Source: Calothrix sp. 336/3 (GTDB taxonomy: Bacteria; Cyanobacteriota; Cyanobacteriia; Cyanobacteriales; Nostocaceae). Taken from it: a DNA stretch of 64,000 bases. The notes under the pieces are model-generated. The model made no database searches and was not told the DNA's origin. It was given only the letters and a program-made list of their open reading frames with translations. The DNA lies in assembly GCF_000734895.2 (NCBI RefSeq), contig NZ_CP011382.1:372001-436000 (forward strand). Reading direction: 5' to 3'. Position numbers and translations under genes: made by a program. Below, piece after piece: positions 37,317 through 47,561 of the stretch (position 1 is the first letter of the stretch; each line of letters opens with the position of its first letter).

Positions 37317-38267
37317 TTACCTGGGTACAGGAACTTTATTCATAATCCCTGCAATCACTCCATCAATATTAATTCCGTCTAACATTGCTTCAGGTTTCAA
37401 AATAAAGCGGTGACGTAACAGAGGTGCAGCAACTGCTTTCACATCGTCAGGGGTAACAAAATCTCTTCCTGCGAGATATGCAGCTGCTTGTGCTGTGGAA
37501 AACCATGCACCTGCTGCACGGGGGGAAGCACCTAAAGCTAAATCTGGGAACTGTCGGGAAGTGCGTACTAATGCTAACAGGTAATCAATTATTGCCTCGG
37601 ATACCTGAACTTTTCGTACTGCTTGCCGTAATTCTAATATTTCTTCTACCTGAGCAACAGGTTCAATGCGGTTAATATCTGCACGTTTGGCTGTAAATCC
37701 TGCCTGACGATTCAGAAGCATTTGTTTTTCGGCTGCTGCCTCTGGATAGTCTACTACCAATTTGAAGATAAATCTATCTAATTGTGCTTCTGGTAGGGGA
37801 TAGGTTCCTTCAAATTCTAGGGGGTTTTGGGTGGCAATTACCCAGAATAAATCTGGTAGGGGTAAACTTTCACCATCCAGTGTCACCTGCATCTCTTCCA
37901 TTGCTTCGAGTAATGCAGCTTGGGTTTTGGGAGGGGTGCGGTTAATTTCGTCTGCGAGGAGTACTTCGGTGAAAACGGGACCTTTTTTGAGGGTAAATTC
38001 ACGACTATTTAAATCAAAAATGTTGGTTCCGGTGATATCCGCAGGTAAGACATCGGGTGTGAGTTGAATCCGACTAAAGTCTGCTTGGATTAACTGTGCT
38101 AGGACTTTGACTAATAGGGTTTTGCCTGTTCCGGGTACTCCTTCTAAAATAACGTGTCCCCCAGCTAACAAGGCAATTAAGAGTTGTTGAACTAGATGGG
38201 ATTGTCCGACTACGACTCGATTGAGTGCTTGATTCAGACGGTTTAATGCGGGATGAGTTGCGCTCAT
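37317..38267 (-). CDS. MoxR family AAA+ ATPase
   Basis: A 316-residue AAA+ ATPase. Walker A is GVPGTGKT (near 43-50), Walker B and following helix are VLLADEINRTPPKTQAALL, sensor 1 lies in FWVIATQNPLEFEGTYPLP, the arginine-finger region in PEAQLDRF, and the C-terminal lid has GASPRAAGAW. It is a chaperone-like partner of the DUF58 protein next to it. Length and motifs are complete. Confidence 0.95.
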   Translation of the reverse strand: MSATHPALNRLNQALNRVVVGQSHLVQQLLIALLAGGHVILEGVPGTGKTLLVKVLAQLIQADFSRIQLTPDVLPADITGTNIFDLNSREFTLKKGPVFTEVLLADEINRTPPKTQAALLEAMEEMQVTLDGESLPLPDLFWVIATQNPLEFEGTYPLPEAQLDRFIFKLVVDYPEAAAEKQMLLNRQAGFTAKRADINRIEPVAQVEEILELRQAVRKVQVSEAIIDYLLALVRTSRQFPDLALGASPRAAGAWFSTAQAAAYLAGRDFVTPDDVKAVAAPLLRHRFILKPEAMLDGINIDGVIAGIMNKVPVPR

Positions 38268-38340
38268 AAATCAATACAAAATTCACACCATGACCCAAGG
38301 ATACATCTGTGATAACACTGATGTGCATCTGTTGGTATAT

Positions 38341-38646
38341 TTAAGATTCTGTTTTTGATGTCCCTTGAAACAGAATTTGGATTCCTAACGCAACTAATCC
38401 CAGAGCAACTATGGCAAAGATTCCAGTTCCGAGGGTGGCAATTCCGACAACTAGGGTACGAACTGCGGCGGAAATTTTTAGAGCGATATGGTTATCTGAG
38501 TGGAGAGGTTTGTTAGCAAAGGAGGTGGCGATCGCCATCATCAAGTTATATGCAGCGAATGCTAAACCACTGGAAATTAGTCCCCCAAGTAGACAACGCG
38601 CAGGTGTGAGGGGTGGTGGATTGGTTGGGGAATTTTCCTGACTCAT
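38341..38646 (-). CDS. DUF3082 small membrane protein
   Basis: A 101-residue protein with two membrane helices (about 20-40 and 62-90) and short polar ends. It matches the cyanobacterial DUF3082 family in size and in the LGGLISSGLAFAAYNLMMAI segment. It is the third gene of rsmA-ispE-DUF3082, with the start of ispE only 23 bases upstream. The function is unknown. Confidence 0.82.
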   Translation of the reverse strand: MSQENSPTNPPPLTPARCLLGGLISSGLAFAAYNLMMAIATSFANKPLHSDNHIALKISAAVRTLVVGIATLGTGIFAIVALGLVALGIQILFQGTSKTES

Positions 38647-38669
38647 GGTTAATGATTGGGGGTTGAAAT

Positions 38670-39617
38670 TTATTGACCATCTACATGAATACCACGATGG
38701 CTCATCTTGGTCACGAATAATTCTAAATCTGGATTGGGGAATCTGTTCCTCATTTGTAATTTAACTTCTTCTGCTTGGGTTTTCGATGCACAAATTGCGA
38801 AGACGCTCGGACCAGAACCGGACATCATGGTTCCCAATATACCCATCTGGGAAAAAGTTTCCCGTAGTTCCCGAACTTGGGGATAGGTGGGGAGGATAAC
38901 TTTTTCTAAATCGTTGTGTAATTTCTGGGCAATTTCCTGGGGATTTTTTTGTAAAATCGCTTTGACCATTTCCCCGGAATGTACCGCAGCCGCTCTAGCT
39001 GCTAAACTTTCTGTATCACGGAGGTAGGTATGACCATATTCCTGACGATAGCTTTTGTATGCTCCGGCGGTGGATACTTCCAGACTGCGATATTTTGCCA
39101 ATACTATATATATGTCTTCTAAGTAGGGTAGGGGAGCTAATTGTTCTCCTCTTCCTGTGGCGATCGCGGTTCCTCCCAAAATACAGAAGGGAACATCGGA
39201 ACCTAATCTTGCTCCTAATTCCCCTAATTCTGACTGGGTTAATCCTAAATTCCAAAGTAAATCTATCCCTACCAATACCGCAGCTGCATTACTCGAACCC
39301 CCTGCTAATCCCGCAGCTACGGGAATATTCTTGCTAATGGTGATATCTAATCCTCCATATTTGGCGAATGCTTCGGGGAATTCTCCTGCCATTAGCTCTG
39401 CCGCTTTGTAGGCTAAATTACTTCCATCTACGGGGACTTGCGTATGGTCACAATGCAGCAAAAAGCTTTTATCATCGCGCATTTCCAGGTCTATGATATC
39501 TGCTAGCTCAATACTTTGCAGTATCATTGCTAACTCATGAAATCCATCGGGACGATTGCCGATAATTTCCAAATAAAGGTTGATTTTGGCAGGTGCAATT
39601 AAACTGTAGCTATGCAT
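38670..39617 (-). CDS. ispE: 4-diphosphocytidyl-2-C-methyl-D-erythritol kinase
   Basis: A 315-residue GHMP kinase of the MEP pathway, phosphorylating CDP-methylerythritol on its way to IPP and DMAPP for carotenoids, phytol and quinones. The N-terminus SLIAPAKINLYLEIIGNRPDGFHEL is diagnostic in its PAKINL and RPDGxHxL parts. The ATP loop is PVAAGLAGGSSNAAAVL (near 93-109), and the C-terminal motif is MMSGSGPSVFAI. It sits between rsmA and the DUF3082 gene, the conserved cyanobacterial order. Confidence 0.97.
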   Translation of the reverse strand: MHSYSLIAPAKINLYLEIIGNRPDGFHELAMILQSIELADIIDLEMRDDKSFLLHCDHTQVPVDGSNLAYKAAELMAGEFPEAFAKYGGLDITISKNIPVAAGLAGGSSNAAAVLVGIDLLWNLGLTQSELGELGARLGSDVPFCILGGTAIATGRGEQLAPLPYLEDIYIVLAKYRSLEVSTAGAYKSYRQEYGHTYLRDTESLAARAAAVHSGEMVKAILQKNPQEIAQKLHNDLEKVILPTYPQVRELRETFSQMGILGTMMSGSGPSVFAICASKTQAEEVKLQMRNRFPNPDLELFVTKMSHRGIHVDGQ

Positions 39618-39759
39618 GGGGGAAGAGGGAAGGGTAAAAACTTTTTTATTTCCTAGTAGTCTGCCACATGATATTTTAAGGATTGTAGTAAGGGCTTTAG
39701 CTGTTGATTTGAAAGATAAATCGCTACTACGAACCCCTCAGAATTAATCTGGTCGAATA

Positions 39760-40611
39760 CTAGTCAAATAAATGGTTGCATAACTCAACCCATTGAGCAA
39801 TACTCAAATCTTCTGCTCGTACCTGGGAATTGAGAGCTATTTTTTCCAGAAGTTGGTTTAAGTTGTCGCGTTCCATCACAGATTGTAGATTATTCCGGAG
39901 CATCTTGCGTTTAGAACTAAACCCTAACTTAACAATTGTCTCTAATTTTTTGGGATTATTTGCGGGGGGGTAAGTTGCTCGTGGGGTTAATTTTACCACG
40001 GCAGAATCTACCTTGGGTGGTGGGTAAAAAGCTTTGGCGGGAACTGTACAAACATACTCGCATTCTGCCAGATATTGTACCCTAACTGTTAAGGCTCCAA
40101 AAGCTCTAGAACTGGGTTTTGCCACTAAGCGTTCGGCAACTTCTTTCTGAATTAATAGAACAATTGATGTGAAGGGTTGGGGGTTGGGTTGAGCGATAGT
40201 TCCGAGAAGTTTTTCGATGATTGGTCCAGTAATATTGTAGGGAATATTCGCCATCACTTTTTCCGGTTGTTGAAACTCTGGATATGCTGCTAATATTCCA
40301 GCTAAATCTAACTCCAAAAAATCTCCTTGTAGCAGGATAAAATTTTTTTTCTCTCGATACTTCTGCACCAATAATTTACATAAATTTCGGTCAATTTCTA
40401 CCGCAACCAAGGACTTAACCAGGGGTAATAAACGCTGAGTCAGAATACCTGTACCTGGACCAATTTCCAAAATCTTGTCCTGACTACTTAACTCTCCTGC
40501 GTTGATAATTGCGCTCAAAGCTGCTTCACTACGTAGCCAATGCTGGGCAAAGACCCTGCGCGGCTTTACTTCCCCAAATCCCCTATCATCAAAATTTTCA
40601 GAATTTGCCAT
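39760..40611 (-). CDS. rsmA: 16S rRNA (adenine1518-N6/adenine1519-N6)-dimethyltransferase
   Basis: A 283-residue KsgA/RsmA that dimethylates two adenines near the 3' end of 16S rRNA in late small-subunit assembly. The N-terminus has FAQHWLRSE, which corresponds to the usual GQHFL region, then SAM motif EIGPGTGILTQRLL, and the catalytic motif NIPYNITGPI. The C-terminal lid is helical (SKRKMLRNNLQ). It is the first gene of the rsmA-ispE-DUF3082 group, with 142 bases to ispE. Confidence 0.96.
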   Translation of the reverse strand: MANSENFDDRGFGEVKPRRVFAQHWLRSEAALSAIINAGELSSQDKILEIGPGTGILTQRLLPLVKSLVAVEIDRNLCKLLVQKYREKKNFILLQGDFLELDLAGILAAYPEFQQPEKVMANIPYNITGPIIEKLLGTIAQPNPQPFTSIVLLIQKEVAERLVAKPSSRAFGALTVRVQYLAECEYVCTVPAKAFYPPPKVDSAVVKLTPRATYPPANNPKKLETIVKLGFSSKRKMLRNNLQSVMERDNLNQLLEKIALNSQVRAEDLSIAQWVELCNHLFD

Positions 40612-40760
40612 GAAATCTATTTCTTACTTTTTGCTTACTTTGACTAGGCTCTTTTTAGTGCTTATGTACTAAAAGGCGAAGGATACTGGATGGCGATCGC
40701 CGCTTCGTCGGAGCATAGCTCTATCGCCCATCTAGATAATAGGGATTTGGGGGAAAAACA

Positions 40761-43286
40761 TCAAATTTGTTTCATGGGAATAGCAATGAAAAATTCTGTC
40801 CCTTCCCCTGGTATGGAATTGCAGGTAAGTTTACCACCATGATGCTCAACCACAATTTGATAGCTAATCGATAAACCCAAACCTGTACCCTTACCCACCT
40901 CTTTTGTCGTAAAGAAAGGGTCAAATAATTTTGAGATAATTCCTGGGGGAATTCCCAGACCATTATCGGCAATCCTAATTCCAATCCAGTCAGGGTAAAC
41001 TAATTCTGTATAGATATAAATTTGAGGAGATGTCACCAACTGTTTTTGGACAGCTTCATCTAGAGCATCAATCGCATTAGTTAATAAATTCATGAATACC
41101 TGATTCAGTTGACCAGGATAACATTCTACCAGGGGTAAAGAAGTATAGTTTTTCACTACCTGAATTTCTGGCAATTCCGACTTAGCTTTCAAGCGATTGT
41201 GGAGAATCATCAAAGTACTATCAATACCTTCGTGAATATCCACTTGCTTATATTCTGACTCATCCAGACGGGAGAAATTCCGCAGCGATCGCACAATTTC
41301 CCGAATTCTCGTTGTCCCCACACTCATGGAATTGAGCAACTTGGGTAAGTCATCCTGGAGAAAATCTAAGTCAATTGCTTCTATTTCCTCTTGGATTTCC
41401 GACACCGGTTGAGGATAATACTCTTGATATAGAACCACAAGATTCAATAAATCATTGACATAATCGCAGGCAGGAGTCAAATTTCCATGAATAAAATTCA
41501 CAGGATTATTGATTTCATGGGCAACACCTGCCACCATTTGTCCTAGGGAAGACATTTTTTCACTCTGAATTAGCTGTGACTGGGTAAGTTGCAATTCTCG
41601 CAGAGTATTTTCCAATTCCTGGGTTTGTTTTTGTAAAAGTTCTTCCGCGCGTTTGCGTTCAGTTACATCTACAGACACCCCAATAGTGCCAATAGTATTA
41701 TCCTTGTTATCCCGTATAGGAACCGAGCGAGTCTCGAAATAAAATCCAGCTACTTCCACTACAGTTGTCAGTTCCTCACCCGCCAATGACCTAGTAATAT
41801 TTGCTAAAACTTCTGGAAAATCTTGGTAAACTTCATATACAGATTGACCAATTAATTCCCCTGGTTGCAACCCCAAAGCACTTAAACCTTGACCTTCGGA
41901 AATTACAAACACGCCCTGACTATCTAAAGCATACAAAATAATTGGCGCAGAACTAACAACAGTTCTCAATCTGGCTTCACTCTCTTTTAATGCAGTTTCC
42001 GCACGTTTAAGTTCCGTAATCTCTGTGGAGATTCCCCCCACAGCATACACCTCACCAGCAGCATCTAGCAAAGGAAACTTAATTGACACATAGGTATGCT
42101 CCCCATCCGGTAAGTTCATAACTTCTTCCGTTTGTATGGGGGTGAGATTTTTTATTACCTCTAAGTCATTACCCCAAATTTTCTTGGCAGTTTCTGAGGG
42201 AAAAATATCATAGTCAGTCTTACCAATCAAATTCTTACCCCCCAGGGTGGTAGCAATCTTCTGACTGGCAATCAAATATTTCCCCTCCACATCTTTCAAG
42301 TAAATTGCCACTGGAGCATTATCTAAAATCGCTTGTAGTTGTGCTTCACTTTTTTTCAGTGCAATTTCTGCTTGCTTACGGATAGTAATATCAATTACAC
42401 AACCAAACCACACAATCGCACCATCGGGTTGTAGTTGGGGTTGGGACAAACCTTGGAGCCATTTTTCCCTACCAGAAGGTGTTATAATTCGCCACTCATA
42501 CTCCCATTTTTCCAGATTCTGCGCGGAATTCAGCATGGCTGCTTGTACACCCGATACATCATCTGAATGAATCAATAGGTAGGTTGCATGGGGATTTTCT
42601 TGCAACTGCTCTGGAGCAATTTCATAAATTCCTCGACATCCAGAGGAAACGTAAGGGAAATAGGTGGTGTTATCAGGTTCGAGACGAAACTCATAAAACA
42701 TCCCCGGTACATTATCTGCTAGTTTTTCTAACCTCGCCTCACTCTGACGTAAATCTTGAGTACGTTTTTCCACCTCTGCTTCTAATTCTTCATTCAGTTG
42801 CCGTAAAGTATTATCAATTTCCTTAGTTTCAGTAATGTCAATCAAACATCCATCCCAAAGAATCCTACCATCTACTTGTAAGCGAGGACGAGAAACTCCC
42901 CTCAACCACTTCTTTTTTCCCCCAGGAGTAGTCACCCTCCATTCCGACTCCCAGTTTTCCAAAGCTTGAGCAGAAATAGAAATCCGTTGCTGTAATTGAG
43001 GCAAATCCTCTGGGTATATATTTGAAAATAATAGTTCTGGTTTCTGGGTAATCTCTTCTGGTTCCAGTTCGTAAATTTCTCGACACCCAATAGAGACATA
43101 AGGGAAAGTGATTTTTCCATCAGGATATAGACAAAACTGATAAATCATCCCAGGGACATTATCTATCAGTCTCTGAAGTTCTAATATATATTCTTTTTGT
43201 TCTTTAACTAAGCAACGTAACTCTTCTAATTCTCTTTGCAGGGATTTATAGTCAATTTCATTTACCGTAACTTGATTCATACCCAT
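40761..43286 (-). CDS. Multi-PAS soluble histidine kinase
   Basis: An 841-residue cytoplasmic sensor kinase. Four PAS domains follow a short coiled coil: about 35-150, 185-305, 315-430 and 440-550. The first two are of a related kind (NVPGMIYQF and NVPGMFYEF), which shows internal duplication. The kinase core has phospho-acceptor H590 in [13 protein letters not shown]-box NLLTNAIDAL, G1 DNGLGI and G2 [11 protein letters not shown]. There is no membrane segment and no receiver domain. It is closely related in the kinase core to the gene at 43945, the next gene on the same strand. The signals are unknown; PAS domains often bind haem, flavin or small molecules. Confidence 0.92.
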   Translation of the reverse strand: MGMNQVTVNEIDYKSLQRELEELRCLVKEQKEYILELQRLIDNVPGMIYQFCLYPDGKITFPYVSIGCREIYELEPEEITQKPELLFSNIYPEDLPQLQQRISISAQALENWESEWRVTTPGGKKKWLRGVSRPRLQVDGRILWDGCLIDITETKEIDNTLRQLNEELEAEVEKRTQDLRQSEARLEKLADNVPGMFYEFRLEPDNTTYFPYVSSGCRGIYEIAPEQLQENPHATYLLIHSDDVSGVQAAMLNSAQNLEKWEYEWRIITPSGREKWLQGLSQPQLQPDGAIVWFGCVIDITIRKQAEIALKKSEAQLQAILDNAPVAIYLKDVEGKYLIASQKIATTLGGKNLIGKTDYDIFPSETAKKIWGNDLEVIKNLTPIQTEEVMNLPDGEHTYVSIKFPLLDAAGEVYAVGGISTEITELKRAETALKESEARLRTVVSSAPIILYALDSQGVFVISEGQGLSALGLQPGELIGQSVYEVYQDFPEVLANITRSLAGEELTTVVEVAGFYFETRSVPIRDNKDNTIGTIGVSVDVTERKRAEELLQKQTQELENTLRELQLTQSQLIQSEKMSSLGQMVAGVAHEINNPVNFIHGNLTPACDYVNDLLNLVVLYQEYYPQPVSEIQEEIEAIDLDFLQDDLPKLLNSMSVGTTRIREIVRSLRNFSRLDESEYKQVDIHEGIDSTLMILHNRLKAKSELPEIQVVKNYTSLPLVECYPGQLNQVFMNLLTNAIDALDEAVQKQLVTSPQIYIYTELVYPDWIGIRIADNGLGIPPGIISKLFDPFFTTKEVGKGTGLGLSISYQIVVEHHGGKLTCNSIPGEGTEFFIAIPMKQI

Positions 43287-43944
43287 ATTCAGTTATATTG
43301 CTTTTATCAAGCAGACACTAGTTATATTATTTATACTTCCCAAATTTATACACAGAATCTATCTTTCTATCATCCAGTATTAAGCTAGTAGGTATTTAAT
43401 TTGTATGTTGAAGGTAGAAAATGCTTTGACATTTTTTACTTATAGAGAGGAATTTCACAATTGTCATGAGAAATCAAGGCTTTGAGATTGCTAACCTACG
43501 TCGCCATGACGGAAAAATATTGCGTAAGTCCTGATATAATTTAACTGCTTAGAAATCAAAGACTATACAAAAAAAGCATTCTGTGTATGGAACGAAAGAT
43601 TTTGTTCCATAATTTTGGTAACTGGCGATCGTCAAAATATGATTAACAAGTCTATGTGTTATTTTGACATATTCAAACAACAGGTAATACCAATTTGAAA
43701 AAGCATACGATGCCTTGACAAAATCCCTCACCCTTTGCCTTTAGGTAGTTTGGGTATCAGACACAATATATAATTATGGTGGATTACGGCAATTTTGACT
43801 GCTACTCATACTCAAACTCCGGAAAAATACATTGCCAATAAAAGGGAAGAGTGGGTTGACAAATATGCTTCCATAATTCACGCCAAAGTCCCTGAATAGG
43901 GTATTAGCAAAAAGCGTGAAAAATCGAATCGTTTCTGATAATGA
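43287..43944. other. Spacer between two histidine kinase genes
   Basis: A 658-base AT-rich region without a supported gene. It holds a perfect eight-base hairpin at 43586-43611 and, near 43803, TACTCATACTCAAACTC, which resembles a sequence at 63527. Short open frames in it are not gene-like. Confidence 0.5.
43586..43611 (-). terminator. Possible terminator hairpin of the upstream kinase transcript
   Basis: TATGGAAC and GTTCCATA form a perfect eight-base stem around ten bases. In the minus-strand direction a T-tract follows after about ten bases, more distant than in a classic terminator. It could end transcription from the kinase gene at 43945, some 335 bases after its stop; a recombination or protein site is also possible. 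Confidence 0.4.
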
Positions 43945-45660
43945 CTAATTCAAAGTACCCATCTTCCGAGGAATCTCTATAACAAATTCTGCCCCTTCTC
44001 CCACCACAGAATTACAATACAATCTACCACCATGCTTTTCCACCACTATTTGATAACTGATAGATAAACCTAATCCTGTACCCTTCCCAACTTCCTTAGT
44101 AGTAAAGAAGGGGTCAAAAAGTTTTGGTAAAACTTCTGGGGGAATACCTCTACCATTATCTTGAATCCGAATCGCAATGAAATCTGGAGATATCATCTGA
44201 CTATGAATGGAAATTCGTGGTAGGAAATTCTGATTCTTTTGTACCTCTTCCTCTAATATATCAATGGCATTCACAAACAGATTCATAAATACCTGATTCA
44301 ACTGTCCAGGGAAACAATCAATAGGTGGTAACTGACTATATTCCCTGATTATCTTAATTTCTGGATGATGGGGTTGAGCTTTGAGTCGATTCTGTAAAAT
44401 CATCAAGGTACTTTCAATACCTTCGTGAATATCCACAGTCTTACAGTCTGCTTCATCTAAACGAGAAAAATTCCTCAAAGATAAGACAATTTGACGAATT
44501 CTTTCCGTTCCCACCACCATTGACTGAAGTAACTTCACCAAATCATCTTTGATAAATTCCAAATCTAGATTTTCTATTTCCTCTTGAATTTCCTCTGATG
44601 GGTTGGGGTAGGCAGATTGATACAAAGATATGATATGTAGTAGGTCTTGGGTATATTCGCAAGCAGGAGTCAAGTTTCCGTGAATAAAATTCACAGGATT
44701 GTTAATTTCATGGGCAACACCTGCTACCATTTGACCCAAACTAGACATTTTTTCACTTTGAATTAACTGAGCTTGGGTTCTTTTCAACTCTCGCAAGGTA
44801 TTTTCTAAATTCTTAGCTTGTTTCTGTTGCTTACTGATGTCTGTGACACAACCATACCAAACAATTGAACCATTCTCCTGGGAAATCGGACGAGAAAAAC
44901 CCTGTAACCACTTTTCCTCACCACTTGGGGTAAAAATTCGCCATTCATACTGCCAATTTTGCAAAGTTTGAGCAGATTCAGCAACAGTTGCTAAAAAACC
45001 GGGTAAATCTTCAGGATGCACACATTCATGCATTAACTGAGCATTCTGCAAGATTTCCTCTGGTTCTAAACCATAGACATCTCGACTACCGGAAGAAACG
45101 TACATGAAATTCATCTCACCATCCGGGGATATATCAATTTCATATAGCATCCCTGGGACGTTTTCTGCTAAATACTGCAACCGTTGTTGACTGCGATGCA
45201 GTTCCTCTGTAGGTTGAGAACTTTTTATTTGTGGGGTTGTCTCTGCTTCGTGACGGGATACCACATCTTCCGCAACGATGATAATACCAATAGTATTACC
45301 GTGGGCATCGTACCATGGATTTATTCGCAAATTTACCCATTTAGTCTGACCATCAGCCAGGGTAAGAGCTTCTTTGATATTTATACCAGCTTTTATTTGT
45401 AAACACTCGTGGATAATTTCTTGACACTGTATCGAGAAGTTATCCCCAATCTGATATTCATATTGCCAAGAGGGGCTAGCAAACAAGTAACGCATCCGAT
45501 AGTCGAATACCGCGATCGCGGTGGGAACAGATGCAACCATCAATTGCATTTGCTCATAACTTTGCCGATTTAAGTTATCTATAGTGCTACGTAGTTGCAA
45601 TAACTCTGTGTGCAGAGATTCATATATATCTCTGTCAATGGAAATCAGATTACTAGCCAT
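43945..45660 (-). CDS. PAS histidine kinase, paralogue of the neighbouring kinase
   Basis: About 571 residues from the ATG at 45660; 15 residues could be added upstream (start at 45705) but look unlike the family. Two PAS domains (about 30-145 and 160-280) precede the kinase core. H317 lies in [12 protein letters not shown], the N-box is [11 protein letters not shown]1 DNGRGI and G2 [11 protein letters not shown]. The core and the second PAS (NVPGMLYEI) are very similar to those of the kinase at 40761, so the pair came from tandem duplication. It is soluble and has no fused receiver. No response regulator gene is adjacent. Confidence 0.91.
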   Translation of the reverse strand: MASNLISIDRDIYESLHTELLQLRSTIDNLNRQSYEQMQLMVASVPTAIAVFDYRMRYLFASPSWQYEYQIGDNFSIQCQEIIHECLQIKAGINIKEALTLADGQTKWVNLRINPWYDAHGNTIGIIIVAEDVVSRHEAETTPQIKSSQPTEELHRSQQRLQYLAENVPGMLYEIDISPDGEMNFMYVSSGSRDVYGLEPEEILQNAQLMHECVHPEDLPGFLATVAESAQTLQNWQYEWRIFTPSGEEKWLQGFSRPISQENGSIVWYGCVTDISKQQKQAKNLENTLRELKRTQAQLIQSEKMSSLGQMVAGVAHEINNPVNFIHGNLTPACEYTQDLLHIISLYQSAYPNPSEEIQEEIENLDLEFIKDDLVKLLQSMVVGTERIRQIVLSLRNFSRLDEADCKTVDIHEGIESTLMILQNRLKAQPHHPEIKIIREYSQLPPIDCFPGQLNQVFMNLFVNAIDILEEEVQKNQNFLPRISIHSQMISPDFIAIRIQDNGRGIPPEVLPKLFDPFFTTKEVGKGTGLGLSISYQIVVEKHGGRLYCNSVVGEGAEFVIEIPRKMGTLN

Positions 45661-45869
45661 AATATAGGGTTTTGCTATCACACTTGTAATGTATAGTTCC
45701 CACAAAAAAACATCAAACTAACAAAACAAAATATATTTTTTGCTTCCAGAGTAAAGCTTTGATTTTCAAGGTTAACAACAGGTTAATCTCCGTAATCACC
45801 CCAGGAAAGTTTACCTAAACAGAGTCAAATAATTTGTTAGTTTCTAGCTAAACCCTTACCCGATAAGGC

Positions 45870-45946
45870 TTGTATATTTAATTTGTATATAGAAATATGA
45901 GATAAAAAGCCCATTTATTAATAGTTGTATATTTGATTCGTATATA
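45870..45946. repeat. Two 22-bp near-identical direct repeats beside the recombinase gene
   Basis: TTGTATATTTAATTTGTATATA at 45870-45891 (22 bases; read here as TTGTATATTT plus AATTTGTATATA) recurs at 45925-45946 with two differences, 55 bases apart centre to centre. More TATAC motifs follow up to 45985. They lie just 3' of the recombinase gene, in the 333-base spacer 45661-45993. They could be arm-type binding sites for the recombinase, an operator, or a plasmid-type iteron remnant. Confidence 0.65.
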
Positions 45947-45993
45947 CACACACATCAAATGTATACTGAGTGTTATATACACGAAAACTAAAA

Positions 45994-47463
45994 TCATTCT
46001 CGTGAATTCAAAAATTCCTCCAATTGCTGATTCACCAACAATCCCCTTAAAGTTTCATTTTCTGCCTTTAAAGTCAAGTTTTCTAACTCTAGCTCCTTAA
46101 TTCTCTCCTTCAAGACTTCCTTACTAGTTCCCTGTCGCAGCAATACCACCTCTCGATAAATTTCCAGGTTAGTATCCTGATTCATCCAACGCTGATAGGT
46201 TTTGGTATGCTCCTGTACCGTATGTCCCATATAATCAGCCATAGTTTTCATCGGAACTCGTAAACGATGACCACGGATAGCATAACCATGGCGTAAATCG
46301 TAGGGACGGAAACCTAAATTTACATTTCTAAAACGTATCTGAATTTTGGCAGTTTGATTACTTAGGGAAGCAATATAACTAGGGAGTTTGACATTTTTCA
46401 AATCAAAAAGTTCTACCCAGTGAGGGTATAGGGGAGGAATACCACAACTTCTCTCACCTGTTTTCGTTCCTGCTGTTAAACTAGGGTTGAGACTGACAAG
46501 GTGAAAAGTATTTCCTGGGTCAGTAAAAGCCCCAATATCCACTGCAAACAGTTCATGGGGTCTTAAACCGTAGGTAGCTAACATCCCATATATCCATTGC
46601 CATTGTAGGGGTAGAATGCGATTATCCTTGCTCGCATAGGGAGATAGGGGAGTACCAATTTGATGATAACCAGCAATAACTTCCTCATCACTGGGTATTT
46701 TGCGAATAGATGGTGAGGGTAAGGGTGTCGCGTAGGATGAAATTAATTTATCAGCATCAAAATTACAGAAATTACAGAACTTTTTCAATTGCCAAACTAG
46801 ATAAAATCTGGCAACGGTATTAGGTTGAGTTTGCGATAGAGCAGTTTCTAAAGCATCCAGGGAAATAGGTACATCCTGAGGCAATTTTTTCAGATGTCGC
46901 AAATAATGACTTTCCCAGGTGCGTAAACCTTGACGATTCCTTTCATGGACTTTCCAGAATTCTCGTTCATACTCCTGAATTAATTGATGAATTAGCTTTG
47001 TAGCTTCAGTTTCCAGGATGGTTTTTTGTGCTTGCTTACCAAGTAATTCCGGTGTCCATTGAAATTGCTTAGTAACTAACAGTAAATCCAATTCCCTTGC
47101 TTTGGTAATTGCAGCTTTGACTCCCAAATCATTCGCAGCAAAGCCAAGAGAAAGGGTGTATTGTTTATTCGGACTGCCATTCTTGCCTATATCCCCTAAT
47201 TTACAGGGAAAAGTCCCTTGGAGTCCAATAGACTTATAGGTAGTCAATTTCAGTTTAATCTTGACCCGATCCAAGCTTAATGCCGTATTTGCCTGAATAA
47301 CCAGGTGTTTAACTCTCAGGTACTCCCGCTCCTGTTTTACACAATCATCTGTAGTTTGTTTTGGTTTCCACTGCTTCCACAGGGAAACTTCCCAAGAATC
47401 AATGGCAATCCCATCCCATTCTCCACGACGAGGATCGTAATTACTACTTTGCTGACTCGGCAT
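45994..47463 (-). CDS. Tyrosine recombinase/integrase with C-terminal coiled coil
   Basis: A 489-residue site-specific recombinase. The first 245 residues hold a DNA-binding region with an integrase-type core-binding helical bundle (about 150-235). In the catalytic domain, box I Arg is R301 in TYGLRPHEL, box II is RPYDLRHG with R391 and H392, H414 is in ADYMGHT, and the nucleophile Y423 is in HTKTYQRW. The first His of the usual HxLRH motif is Tyr388. After the catalytic Tyr a leucine-heptad coiled coil of about 40 residues (449-485; ELELENLTLKAENETLRG) ends the protein; this is unusual. It likely moves an element or excises a sequence. Attachment sites are not identified; the repeats at 45870 are candidates. 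Confidence 0.88.
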   Translation of the reverse strand: MPSQQSSNYDPRRGEWDGIAIDSWEVSLWKQWKPKQTTDDCVKQEREYLRVKHLVIQANTALSLDRVKIKLKLTTYKSIGLQGTFPCKLGDIGKNGSPNKQYTLSLGFAANDLGVKAAITKARELDLLLVTKQFQWTPELLGKQAQKTILETEATKLIHQLIQEYEREFWKVHERNRQGLRTWESHYLRHLKKLPQDVPISLDALETALSQTQPNTVARFYLVWQLKKFCNFCNFDADKLISSYATPLPSPSIRKIPSDEEVIAGYHQIGTPLSPYASKDNRILPLQWQWIYGMLATYGLRPHELFAVDIGAFTDPGNTFHLVSLNPSLTAGTKTGERSCGIPPLYPHWVELFDLKNVKLPSYIASLSNQTAKIQIRFRNVNLGFRPYDLRHGYAIRGHRLRVPMKTMADYMGHTVQEHTKTYQRWMNQDTNLEIYREVVLLRQGTSKEVLKERIKELELENLTLKAENETLRGLLVNQQLEEFLNSRE

Positions 47464-47561
47464 AAGAATTAGGCAAATAAGAGTGTAGTCGCTTTGTAAA
47501 TTTATGCTGATTTTATAACAGTTGGGGGGAATTCTGTTACAGAAATCAGACAGGAATTATT

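Noticed and set aside
43549-43731. A 60-codon minus-strand frame between the two kinases
   Set aside because: It overlaps a hairpin, has no ribosome site or known motif, and its composition is that of spacer DNA.
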